Under the pieces are notes generated by a model. It saw nothing but the letters and a program-made list of their open reading frames with translations. It was not told the DNA's origin and did no database searches. Shown here piece by piece: positions 16,482-23,832 of a DNA stretch of 64,000 nt (positions within the stretch are counted from its first letter, which is position 1; each line of letters starts with the position of its first letter). A program made the translations under genes and the position numbers. Source of the stretch: Emticicia sp043780375 (GTDB taxonomy: Bacteria > Bacteroidota > Bacteroidia > Cytophagales > Spirosomataceae); the NCBI RefSeq assembly GCF_043780375.1, contig NZ_JAYWCU010000069.1, positions 17,829 through 81,828 on the forward strand. The letters are read 5' to 3'.

Positions 16482-16685
16482 TAATGTTTGTATTATTGTT
16501 TTGATAATGTAAGTATTCTTTGAAAAAATTAAATTTATTCAAGAATATTCAATTAAGGCACTAATAAAACAAGCATTATAATACTTTTTCTAAATAATAT
16601 TCTCTAATTTTGCAGCCCAATTAAGAAAGTCGTGCTTACGATACTGCTTAATGTTGGCTTAGGTATCCAAAATTAAATATCAAAA
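16482..16685 (+). promoter_or_regulatory. Internal promoter and leader before rpsH
   Basis: A 204-bp gap inside the array. TAATTTTG at 16605-16612 matches the Bacteroidota -7 consensus TAnnTTTG and is followed by CAGCCC, a context also seen at other -7 elements here. No good TTTG lies at the -33 position. Downstream, TTAAG...CTTAA segments can form a small hairpin before rpsH. In E. coli S8 controls the spc operon from this general region, but no known S8 site can be identified by eye. Confidence 0.45.
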
Positions 16686-17087
16686 ATGATTACAACGGAT
16701 CCAATAGCAGACTTCCTTACCAGAATCAGAAATGCCATAAAGGCACGTCATAGAGTGGTAGAGATCCCTGCTTCGAACATCAAAAAAGCGATTACTCAAG
16801 TACTTTACGATAAAGGCTTTATTCAAAGTTATAAATTCGAAGAAGTTGCTCCTCAAGGCGTAATCAAAATTGCATTAAAGTATAATCCAGTTACGAAACA
16901 ATCTGCAATTGTAGAATTGAAGCGTGTTTCAAAACCAGGTTTACGTAAATATGCTGGTACAACCGAAATTCCACGTGTAATAAATGGCTTAGGTATTGCT
17001 ATCGTTTCTACTTCAAAAGGAGTAATGACAGACAAAGAAGCACGTTCATTGAAAGTAGGTGGTGAGGTATTGTGCTACGTATATTAA
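16686..17087 (+). CDS. rpsH: 30S ribosomal protein S8
   Basis: A 133-residue S8, a primary 16S rRNA binder. It begins MITTDPIADFLTRIRNAIKA and ends with the conserved STSKGVMTDKEARSLKVGGE block and VLCYVY. Probably the first gene behind an internal promoter at 16605. Confidence 0.97.
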   Translation: MITTDPIADFLTRIRNAIKARHRVVEIPASNIKKAITQVLYDKGFIQSYKFEEVAPQGVIKIALKYNPVTKQSAIVELKRVSKPGLRKYAGTTEIPRVINGLGIAIVSTSKGVMTDKEARSLKVGGEVLCYVY

Positions 17088-17166
17088 TAGTAATTTAAAA
17101 TTTTGTTGGGTTTAAAAACCTATCAATCAAATTAATAGTTATTTTTCGTTGACCGCTCCTAATAAC

Positions 17167-17182
17167 TCGTCGTGTTCGACGA
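17167..17182 (+). other. GC-rich hairpin between rpsH and rplF
   Basis: TCGTCG/CGACGA with a TGTT loop, 30 bp before the rplF start, within a 125-bp AT-rich spacer. No T-tract follows. Confidence 0.5.
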
Positions 17183-17212
17183 AAGTGTTTTGAAGCCTTA
17201 AACTATCAAAAA

Positions 17213-17773
17213 ATGTCAAGAATTGGTAAAAAACCAGTTACCTTCCCAGGTGGCGTAACAATTTCAGTAGATGCTCAAAACATCGTTACTGTAAAAGGGC
17301 CTAAGGGAGAACTAACACAGAAAGTTGATCCAGATATGTCAATTGCTATCGAAGGTGGTGAATTGAAAGTAGAAAGACCAACGGAACAAAAACGTCACAA
17401 AGCCCTTCATGGTTTGTATCGTTCTTTAATCAATAACATGGTTATTGGTGTAAGCACAGGTTACAAAACTGAAATGGAAATTGTTGGGGTAGGTTACAAG
17501 GCTACTAATAATGGTAATGTGCTTGATCTTAGCTTAGGTTTTTCTCACAACGTTTATTTCGTTGTTCCATTAGAGTTGAAAGTTACAACTGCTATGGAAA
17601 AAGGTAAGAATCCGATGGTTACGCTTGAAGGTACAGACAAACAACTGATTGGTTTGGTAGCTTCAAAAATCAAATCACTTCGTAAAGTTGAACCATACAA
17701 AGGAAAAGGTATTCGTTTCGTTGGTGAAATTGTACGTCGTAAGGCTGGTAAAACCTCTGGTAAGAAGAAATAA
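17213..17773 (+). CDS. rplF: 50S ribosomal protein L6
   Basis: A 186-residue L6 made of two similar alpha/beta repeats; it lies near the factor-binding site. It begins MSRIGKKPVTFPGGVTISVD, and the C-terminal KVEPYKGKGIRFVGEIVRRKAGK signature is intact. Full length. Confidence 0.97.
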   Translation: MSRIGKKPVTFPGGVTISVDAQNIVTVKGPKGELTQKVDPDMSIAIEGGELKVERPTEQKRHKALHGLYRSLINNMVIGVSTGYKTEMEIVGVGYKATNNGNVLDLSLGFSHNVYFVVPLELKVTTAMEKGKNPMVTLEGTDKQLIGLVASKIKSLRKVEPYKGKGIRFVGEIVRRKAGKTSGKKK

Positions 17774-17837
17774 TCATTAGACACAAGACGAAAGAAATAA
17801 TTATATTGTTTCTGAAAATCTCAAAATAGCAAAAACA

Positions 17838-18185
17838 ATGTCAAGTGTAAAAACTGATAGAAGACAAAAGATAAAGTGGAGTATCCGTCGCAAGGTCTCA
17901 GGTACAACTGAGAGACCACGTTTGTCGGTTTTTCGCTCAAATACAGCCATTTACGCACAATTAATTGATGATTCAAAAGGCGTTACTTTGGCAGCTACTT
18001 CAACTACTGAGTTAGGTTTGAAAGGTGTGAAAGTTGACAACTCTAAAGAAGTTGGTAAAAAAATAGCTGAAAAAGCTACTGAAAAAGGCATTTTAACTTG
18101 TGTATTTGACCGTAATGGTTATTTATATCATGGTAATGTTAAGGCTGTAGCAGAAGGTGCCAGAGAAGGCGGTTTAAAATTCTAA
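17838..18185 (+). CDS. rplR: 50S ribosomal protein L18
   Basis: A 115-residue L18, which carries 5S rRNA. The pattern RPRLSVFRSNTAIYAQLIDD and the C-terminal FDRNGYLYHGNVKAVAEGAR are standard. It precedes rpsE by 18 bp. Confidence 0.97.
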   Translation: MSSVKTDRRQKIKWSIRRKVSGTTERPRLSVFRSNTAIYAQLIDDSKGVTLAATSTTELGLKGVKVDNSKEVGKKIAEKATEKGILTCVFDRNGYLYHGNVKAVAEGAREGGLKF

Positions 18186-18203
18186 TCTTGAAATTCTGAA
18201 TCA

Positions 18204-18707
18204 ATGAACAAAGCAAAAGTAAACGAGGCAGAACTCAAAGAAAGAGTAGTCGCCATTAATCGTGTAGCAAAAGTAGTAAAAGGTGGTCGTCGTTTTAGCT
18301 TCTCAGCAATCGTCGTTCTCGGCGATGGTAAAGGAGTAGTTGGACAAGGTTTGGGTAAAGCACTTGAAGTAACTGAGGCTATTGCCAAAGCGATTGAAGA
18401 TGCTAAGAAAAACTTAGTTACTGTGCCAATTATTAATGATACTGTACCTCACGAAATTCACGGTAAATTTTCAGGTGGATTTGTGTTTGTAAAGCCAGCA
18501 GCTCCTGGAACAGGAATTATTGCAGGTGGTGCGATGCGTGCAGTTTTGGAAGCAGCGGGTATTCATAATGTATTGGCGAAATCAAAAGGCTCATCAAATC
18601 CTCACAACGTAGTCAAAGCAACTATTGATGCACTTAGTCAAATGCGTGCACCACATACAATCGCTTTCCAACGTAGTGTGAAAATGAATAAAGTATTTAA
18701 CGGATAA
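18204..18707 (+). CDS. rpsE: 30S ribosomal protein S5
   Basis: A 167-residue S5, involved in decoding fidelity and mRNA entry. The N-terminal double-stranded-RNA-binding-like part has KGGRRFSFSAIVVLGDGKGV; the C-terminal part has GTGIIAGGAMRAVLEAAGI. Starts at the ATG 18 bp after rplR. Confidence 0.97.
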   Translation: MNKAKVNEAELKERVVAINRVAKVVKGGRRFSFSAIVVLGDGKGVVGQGLGKALEVTEAIAKAIEDAKKNLVTVPIINDTVPHEIHGKFSGGFVFVKPAAPGTGIIAGGAMRAVLEAAGIHNVLAKSKGSSNPHNVVKATIDALSQMRAPHTIAFQRSVKMNKVFNG

Positions 18708-18713
18708 TTTATT

Positions 18714-18796
18714 AGTTCAAAGTTCAATTTTTAGCGTTCAAAGTTCAATTTTATATTGAACATTGAACATTGAACATCGAATTTTGAACCTTTGAA
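18714..18796 (+). repeat. GTTCAA/TTGAAC inverted and tandem repeat between rpsE and rpmD
   Basis: The spacer is built from GTTCAA units on the left (AGTTCAAAGTTCAATTTTTAG and a repeat of it) and ATTGAAC units on the right (three in a row plus TTTTGAAC). It can fold as one long hairpin that covers nearly the whole 100-bp gap. This is the most regular of the spacer repeats in the array. Confidence 0.7.
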
Positions 18797-18807
18797 TAAA
18801 TAATAAA

Positions 18808-18987
18808 ATGGCAAAGGTAAAAATTACACAAGTAAGAAGTACAATTGGCAGACCAGAGGTTCAAAAACGCACTATTGCGGCTTTGGGACTTGGAAAACTA
18901 AATCGTACAGTAGAAAAAGAACTAAACCCTGCAATGAAGGGTATGATTAACGCAGTGAAACACTTGTTAGTTATCGAAGAAGCATAA
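18808..18987 (+). CDS. rpmD: 50S ribosomal protein L30
   Basis: A 59-residue L30 starting MAKVKITQVRSTIGRPEVQK and containing the family signature ALGLGKLNRTVE at about residues 25-36. Easily overlooked because it is below 60 codons. It lies between rpsE and rplO as in other bacteria; the upstream spacer is the GTTCAA repeat. Confidence 0.96.
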   Translation: MAKVKITQVRSTIGRPEVQKRTIAALGLGKLNRTVEKELNPAMKGMINAVKHLLVIEEA

Positions 18988-19093
18988 GCTTCTTAATAGT
19001 TTTTATTCTTAAAATTTACATTTTGAAGTTAATTTATTGGTAATTCGTTATTAATAAACAAAAGCTGATCATTGTAAAAGGCATAGCCGAGTG

Positions 19094-19110
19094 ATTCCGA
19101 AAATCGGAAT
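19094..19110 (+). other. Hairpin between rpmD and rplO
   Basis: ATTCCGA/TCGGAAT, a perfect 7-bp stem with an AAA loop, 37 bp before the rplO start in a 160-bp spacer. No T-tract follows. Confidence 0.5.
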
Positions 19111-19147
19111 TGCGTATTTAATAACCGATTAAAATAATCGAATTCTG

Positions 19148-19969
19148 ATGAAATTAGAGTCACTAAGACCAGCGAAAGGGTCAGTAAAAGCAAACGATAG
19201 AGTAGGACGTGGACATGGTTCTGGCGGTGGTGGAACAGCCAAACGTGGACATAAAGGAGCTAAATCTCGCTCAGGTTATAGTCAAAAACGTGGTTTTGAA
19301 GGTGGTCAAATGCCATTACAACGTCGTGTGCCTAAGTTTGGTTTTAAAAATATCAATCGTGTTGAATATAAAGCAATCAACTTAGATACAATACAAGCTC
19401 TTTTTGACAAAACGGGCATTAATAATATAGATTTAGGAGTATTGTATAACAATGGACTTACTTCAAAATCTGACTTAGTTAAAATTTTAGGACGTGGTGA
19501 ATTGACTGCAACAGTTAATTTGCGTGCGAATGGTTTTTCAACATCTGCTATTGCAGCTATTGAAAAAGTGGGTGGTTCTGCTATAGTTGATGCAACTTTT
19601 AATAAAGAAGCCTCTTCTAAAGCCGTGAAAAGTTCGGTTGCTAAAGTAGAAGCGATAGTTTTTGAAGAGGTAATCGCCGAAGCAAAGCCAAAAAAAGCAA
19701 AGAAAGTAGCAGAAGGAGATGATTTGAAATTGATTGAAGGTGTTGGGCCGAAAATTGCAGACTTGCTAATTAACGCAGAAATTGTTACTTTTGCAGATTT
19801 AGCAGCAACACCTGTCGAGAAAGTCAAAGAAATTCTAGATGCTGCAGGTTCGAAATTTGCAATGCATGACCCAACTACTTGGGCTTCACAAGCTGAATTA
19901 GCACGTGATGGCAAGTGGGATGAGTTAAAAGAATTGCAAGACAAACTCAACGCAGGTAAAGCTGAGTAA
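19148..19969 (+). CDS. rplO: 50S ribosomal protein L15 fused to a helix-hairpin-helix domain
   Basis: A 273-residue protein, nearly twice the usual L15 length of about 145-150. Residues 1-150 are a complete L15: basic Gly-rich N-terminus (GRGHGSGGGGTAKRGHKGAK), then GFEGGQMPLQRRVPKFGF and a normal C-terminal fold ending near GGSAIVDATF. Residues 151-189 are a Lys/Ala/Glu-rich linker. Residues 190-268 form a separate domain with LIEGVGPKIADLLINAEI, TFADLAATPVEKVKEILDAA, DPTTWASQAELARDGKWDEL. This is the helix-hairpin-helix domain (DUF4332-like) found as a tail on several Bacteroidota proteins. The frame is continuous and composition does not change, so the fusion appears real. Function of the tail is unknown; nucleic-acid binding is plausible. 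Confidence 0.95.
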   Translation: MKLESLRPAKGSVKANDRVGRGHGSGGGGTAKRGHKGAKSRSGYSQKRGFEGGQMPLQRRVPKFGFKNINRVEYKAINLDTIQALFDKTGINNIDLGVLYNNGLTSKSDLVKILGRGELTATVNLRANGFSTSAIAAIEKVGGSAIVDATFNKEASSKAVKSSVAKVEAIVFEEVIAEAKPKKAKKVAEGDDLKLIEGVGPKIADLLINAEIVTFADLAATPVEKVKEILDAAGSKFAMHDPTTWASQAELARDGKWDELKELQDKLNAGKAE

Positions 19970-20001
19970 TTTCACCTAAACGCTTTGTTTTTCCTAAAGA
20001 A

Positions 20002-21336
20002 ATGAACAAATTCATTACGACACTCCGAAACATCTGGTCAATTGAAGAATTGAGGAAACGTATTCTTCAAACCATTTTGATTATTCTTATTTTCCGAATT
20101 GGCTCTCACGTGGTTTTGCCGGGTGTTGATGTAGCAAAGCTAAAAGATCTTACCGAAAGCAATGGCTTATTAGGTCTTTTAAACACATTAGTTGGTGGTG
20201 CTTTCAAAAATGCCTCTATCATGGCGTTGGGTATTATGCCCTACATTTCGGCATCAATTGCGATTCAGTTATTAACACTTGCATTGCCTTATTTTAGTAA
20301 ATTACAAAAAGAAGGTGAGTCAGGACGTAGAAAGTTGAACCAGATTACAAGATGGTTAACTATTGCGGTTGCAGCAGCTCAAGCACTTACATACGTACGT
20401 GCAACTATTCCAACCGATGCAATTATGATTGGTCAAGGTCTTTTCTATATAAGTTCAGTACTGCTTATTATTTCAGGCACAGTAATGTGTATGTGGTTGG
20501 GAGAGCGAATGACTGAAAAAGGTGTAGGAAATGGTATATCAATGATGATTATGATTGGTATTGTTTCAAGATTTCCAGGTGCAATTATTGGTGAAGCCCA
20601 AGCAAGAGGTGGAAGTGGACAGATTTTGTTCTTTGTCCTTGAAATTGTAGCTTTATTTATGGTTGTTTTGTTTGCAGTAGCAATTACACAAGCAACTCGC
20701 CGAATTCCTGTTCAATATGCAAAGCAAATCGTTGGTAATAAAGTTGTTACAGGTCAGCGTCAATATTTACCTTTAAAATTAAACATTGCAGGTGTTATGC
20801 CAATCATTTTTGGGCAAGCATTGATGTTTATTCCAGGCTTAGTGTTGACCTACTTAGCAGATAGTACGAAAAGTGATACTTTTCAGAGCTGGGCAATCAT
20901 AATGAATAGTCCAACCTCTTGGCAATATTGTATTATTTATGCGATTTTGATTATTGGCTTTACTTTCTTTTATACCGCTATTTCGATTAACCCTAATCAA
21001 ATAGCTGATGATATGAAACGAGGTGGCGGTTTTATTCCAGGTATCAAGCCAGGACAACCAACATCTGATTTTATTGCCAATATTTTAGATAGAATTACAT
21101 TACCAGGCGGTGTTTTATTAGCAGTGATAGCAATTTTGCCAGCATTGGCAGGTTTATTAGGGATGACACAAGGTTTTGCATCGTTTTTCGGTGGTACTTC
21201 ATTGTTAATCTTAGTAGGTGTTGTTTTAGACACTTTACAACAAATAGAAAGTTATCTATTGATGAAACGTTACGAAGGTTTGATGGAGTCAGGTAGAATA
21301 CAAGGTCGTCAGACTGTTTCAAATATACCGATCTAA
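20002..21336 (+). CDS. secY: Preprotein translocase subunit SecY
   Basis: A 444-residue channel protein of the Sec translocon with about ten transmembrane helices. It begins with a short cytoplasmic helix (NKFITTLRNIWSIEELRKRI), contains GIMPYISASIAIQLL in TM2 and the cytoplasmic loops with RRIPVQYAKQ, and ends KRYEGLMESGRIQGRQ. It is 32 bp behind rplO, which is the normal place in the spc region, and 13 bp before map. Confidence 0.97.
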   Translation: MNKFITTLRNIWSIEELRKRILQTILIILIFRIGSHVVLPGVDVAKLKDLTESNGLLGLLNTLVGGAFKNASIMALGIMPYISASIAIQLLTLALPYFSKLQKEGESGRRKLNQITRWLTIAVAAAQALTYVRATIPTDAIMIGQGLFYISSVLLIISGTVMCMWLGERMTEKGVGNGISMMIMIGIVSRFPGAIIGEAQARGGSGQILFFVLEIVALFMVVLFAVAITQATRRIPVQYAKQIVGNKVVTGQRQYLPLKLNIAGVMPIIFGQALMFIPGLVLTYLADSTKSDTFQSWAIIMNSPTSWQYCIIYAILIIGFTFFYTAISINPNQIADDMKRGGGFIPGIKPGQPTSDFIANILDRITLPGGVLLAVIAILPALAGLLGMTQGFASFFGGTSLLILVGVVLDTLQQIESYLLMKRYEGLMESGRIQGRQTVSNIPI

Positions 21337-21349
21337 GGTAAAGAATAAA

Positions 21350-22159
21350 ATGGGCAAAAAAGACAGTATAATTTATTTAAAATCAGAAGAAGAGTTAGAA
21401 ATTATTCGTAAGAATGGTCAGATTTTAGGTAAAGCTCACGCAGAAGTTGCTAAAATTGTTGAAGCTGGAGTTACAACAAAAGCATTAGATAAAGTAGCTT
21501 TTGATTATATTAAAGACAATGGTGGAGAACCTTCCTTTTTAGGTTATAATGGCTTTCCCGCAAGTCTTTGTATTTCGCTCAACGAGGTGGTAGTACATGG
21601 AATACCTAGCAATCGAGTTTTGAAAGATGGTGACATCGTTTCTATTGATTGTGGAGTTTTTAAAAATGGATATCACGCTGATAGTGCTTATACTTATACC
21701 ATTGGTGAGGTGAAAAGCGAAGTTTTGGAATTACTGAAACATACTTATCAATCATTATTTAAGGGTATTGAGCAAGCAAGAATAGGCAATAGAGTGGGGG
21801 ATATAAGTTTTGCAGTTCAATCTTATGCAGAAAAGTTTAGATATGGAGTTGTAAGAGAGTTGGTTGGTCATGGTGTTGGAAGACATCTTCACGAGTCACC
21901 TGAAGTACCGAATTTTGGTAAGCGTGGAAACGGACCAAAATTGCAAGAAGGAATGGTGATTGCGATTGAACCAATGATTACTTTAGGACGAAGATCAGTA
22001 GTGCAAGAAAATGACGGGTGGACGATTCGAACTGAAGATCGTAAGCAAGCAGCCCATTATGAGCATACTGTAGTTGTAAGAAAAGGTAGTGCAGAAATTT
22101 TAACTACTTTTCAATACATCGAAGAGGTTTTAGAAAAAAAGAATTTAGTTATTGCATAG
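21350..22159 (+). CDS. map: Methionine aminopeptidase type I
   Basis: A 269-residue metallopeptidase that removes N-terminal methionine from nascent proteins. The metal ligands of the pita-bread fold are visible: SIDCGVF and HADSAYT (two Asp), GHGVGRHLHESP (His), IEPMI (Glu) and the C-terminal YEHTVVV (Glu). It is translated right behind secY (13-bp gap), the usual order in Bacteroidota (secY-map-infA). Confidence 0.96.
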   Translation: MGKKDSIIYLKSEEELEIIRKNGQILGKAHAEVAKIVEAGVTTKALDKVAFDYIKDNGGEPSFLGYNGFPASLCISLNEVVVHGIPSNRVLKDGDIVSIDCGVFKNGYHADSAYTYTIGEVKSEVLELLKHTYQSLFKGIEQARIGNRVGDISFAVQSYAEKFRYGVVRELVGHGVGRHLHESPEVPNFGKRGNGPKLQEGMVIAIEPMITLGRRSVVQENDGWTIRTEDRKQAAHYEHTVVVRKGSAEILTTFQYIEEVLEKKNLVIA

Positions 22160-22254
22160 TTCAATTTAAGAATTTGGATTCAAATTAATTTGAAAATTGG
22201 ATATTTTATAAAACAATTCAAATTATATCATTCAAAATCAGTTTATTAAATTTA

Positions 22255-22473
22255 ATGGCAAAACAATCAAATATCGAAGTTGACGGCATTATCATCGAGG
22301 CTCTCTCAAACGCAATGTTTCGTGTACGTTTAGAGAATCAACATGAATTAATTGCTCATATTTCAGGTAAGATGCGTATGAATTACATCCGTATTTTACC
22401 AGGCGACAAAGTAAGATTAGAGATGTCACCTTATGATTTAAGTAAAGCAAGAATAACGTATCGTTATAAGTAA
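22255..22473 (+). CDS. infA: Translation initiation factor IF-1
   Basis: A 72-residue OB-fold protein that occupies the A site during initiation. It starts MAKQSNIEVDGIIIEALSNA and has GKMRMNYIRILPGDKVRLEM and SKARITYRYK at the end, as usual. It is preceded by a 95-bp spacer with TTCAAATTAATTTGAA-like inverted repeats. Confidence 0.97.
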   Translation: MAKQSNIEVDGIIIEALSNAMFRVRLENQHELIAHISGKMRMNYIRILPGDKVRLEMSPYDLSKARITYRYK

Positions 22474-22480
22474 TTGTGAT

Positions 22481-22571
22481 TTAGTAAATGAGTGAATGAG
22501 AAAAGTTTTACTCAAAAACTCATGTCAAATAAGTTTTGGTCACTAATTCACTCATTCAAAATTCACTAATT
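22481..22571 (+). repeat. TCACTCATT inverted repeat between infA and rpmJ
   Basis: TTAGTAAATGAGTGAATGAG at the left is answered by CTAATTCACTCATTC and TTCACTAA at the right, so the 108-bp spacer can fold back on itself. The unit AATGAGTGAATGAG/CTCATTCACTCATT is the same as in the gcvP leader and the rpsR-rplI spacer. Confidence 0.6.
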
Positions 22572-22581
22572 TAAGTTTGAC

Positions 22582-22698
22582 ATGAAAGTAAAATCGTCAG
22601 TAAAGAAGCGTAGTGCTGAATGTAAAGTTGTCCGTCGTAAGGGCAAAATTTACGTTATTAACAAAAAGAATCCTAAGTTTAAACAAAGACAAGGCTAA
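22582..22698 (+). CDS. rpmJ: 50S ribosomal protein L36, lacking most zinc ligands
   Basis: A 38-residue L36: MKVKSSVKKRSAECKVVRRK and then GKIYVINKKNPKFKQRQG. Compared with the zinc-binding form (Cys11, Cys14, Cys27, His33), only Cys14 remains; the other three positions are Ser, Asn and Phe. It is therefore the non-zinc (C-minus) type. It is too short for default ORF cut-offs but stands in the standard place between infA and rpsM, ending 5 bp before rpsM. Confidence 0.95.
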   Translation: MKVKSSVKKRSAECKVVRRKGKIYVINKKNPKFKQRQG

Positions 22699-22703
22699 TT
22701 TCT

Positions 22704-23078
22704 ATGAGGATTGCAGGTGTTGATATCCCAGACAAAAAAAGAGGCGAAATCGCCCTTACGTACATCTACGGTATTGGTCGTAGTGCGTCACAAAAGATTT
22801 TAACAAAAGCTAATATCAGTTATGATAAAAAAGCTGGCGATTGGAATGACGGTGAAGCTAATGCCATTCGTGGAATTATTACGGAAGAAATGACTGTTGA
22901 AGGTCAATTACGTTCAGAAGTTCAATTAGCTATCAAGCGATTGATGGACATTGGCTGTTACCGTGGCGTTCGTCACCGTAAAGGTTTACCACTTCGTGGG
23001 CAACGTACCAAAAACAACTCACGTACCCGTAAAGGTAAACGTAAGACAGTAGCAAACAAGAAAAAAGCTACTAAGTAA
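22704..23078 (+). CDS. rpsM: 30S ribosomal protein S13
   Basis: A 124-residue S13, a head protein that contacts tRNA and L5. It begins MRIAGVDIPDKKRGEIALTY and has the C-terminal basic tail HRKGLPLRGQRTKNNSRTRK. Its start lies 5 bp after rpmJ, so the two are probably translationally coupled. Confidence 0.97.
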   Translation: MRIAGVDIPDKKRGEIALTYIYGIGRSASQKILTKANISYDKKAGDWNDGEANAIRGIITEEMTVEGQLRSEVQLAIKRLMDIGCYRGVRHRKGLPLRGQRTKNNSRTRKGKRKTVANKKKATK

Positions 23079-23184
23079 TTCCTATCTGTTTTTAACAGAA
23101 AAAAATTGGATTTTTTTAGGAAAAAAATCGAACAGAGTACAGGTTTTTCTGTACTGCCAATCATTATATTAATGTTTTGTCAAA

Positions 23185-23580
23185 ATGGCACAAGCGAAAA
23201 GAAAAGATAAGGCAAAGAAAAGAGTTGTTGTAGTTGAGCCAGTTGGTGAAGTACACATCAGAGCTTCTTTTAATAACATCATTATTTCTGTTACAAACAC
23301 CCAAGGTCAAGTGATTTCTTGGGGTTCAGCAGGAAAAATGGGCTTCAAAGGTTCAAAGAAAAACACTCCTTATGCAGCTCAAATGGCAGCACAGAGTTGT
23401 GCTCAAGTAGCTTATGAAGCAGGTATGCGTAAAGCTGAAGTGTTTGTAAAAGGACCTGGTTCTGGACGTGAGTCTGCAATCCGTACTATACAAAATTCGG
23501 GCATTGAAGTAACAACAATTACTGACGTAACGCCACTTCCACATAATGGATGTCGCCCACCTAAGCGTAGAAGAGTCTAA
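23185..23580 (+). CDS. rpsK: 30S ribosomal protein S11
   Basis: A 131-residue S11, part of the platform that contacts the Shine-Dalgarno helix region. It has HIRASFNNIIISVTNTQGQV, GPGSGRESAIRTIQNSGIEV and the C-terminal TPLPHNGCRPPKRRRV. In Bacteroidota the platform proteins help to sequester the anti-Shine-Dalgarno end of 16S rRNA, which fits the lack of Shine-Dalgarno motifs throughout this window. Confidence 0.97.
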   Translation: MAQAKRKDKAKKRVVVVEPVGEVHIRASFNNIIISVTNTQGQVISWGSAGKMGFKGSKKNTPYAAQMAAQSCAQVAYEAGMRKAEVFVKGPGSGRESAIRTIQNSGIEVTTITDVTPLPHNGCRPPKRRRV

Positions 23581-23832
23581 AAATTATAAGAGGATGTAAA
23601 CTGCAAACCATGAGTTTGAAAGCTATTATTGCTTTTTTATTCAATGTTTAAAGTTTTCATTCTTTTGTTGTCTTAGTTTATAATAATTCAAAACGTCTCC
23701 CGTCTTTAAACGGGATTGGAAATAGGAAACGGTTCGCCGTAGTTTCATAGCTGTAAATCAGTTTATCGAAGCGATTGATAGTTTGGACATTGGGGCTAAT
23801 CAATCTCTATTTCATTTTAAAAACAAACCAAA
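23581..23832 (+). other. Long structured spacer between rpsK and rpsD
   Basis: 252 bp with no ORF. It holds two hairpins: CCCGT/ACGGG at 23699-23714, and a stem around ACGG-TTCG-CCGT at 23726-23746 with a UUCG tetraloop and outer GAAAC/GTTTC arms. S4 is the autoregulator of the alpha operon in many bacteria, so this leader is a candidate S4-binding region (inference). Confidence 0.45.

Noticed and set aside
19306..19950. 214-residue minus-strand open frame over rplO
   Set aside because: Completely antisense to L15 plus its tail, which is clearly the coding strand; no recognisable domain.
22255..22698. Possible tRNA or small RNA in the infA-rpmJ region
   Set aside because: The repeats fold into a simple hairpin, with no cloverleaf or T-loop motif (GGTTCRANNCC). 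No tRNA was found anywhere in the window.
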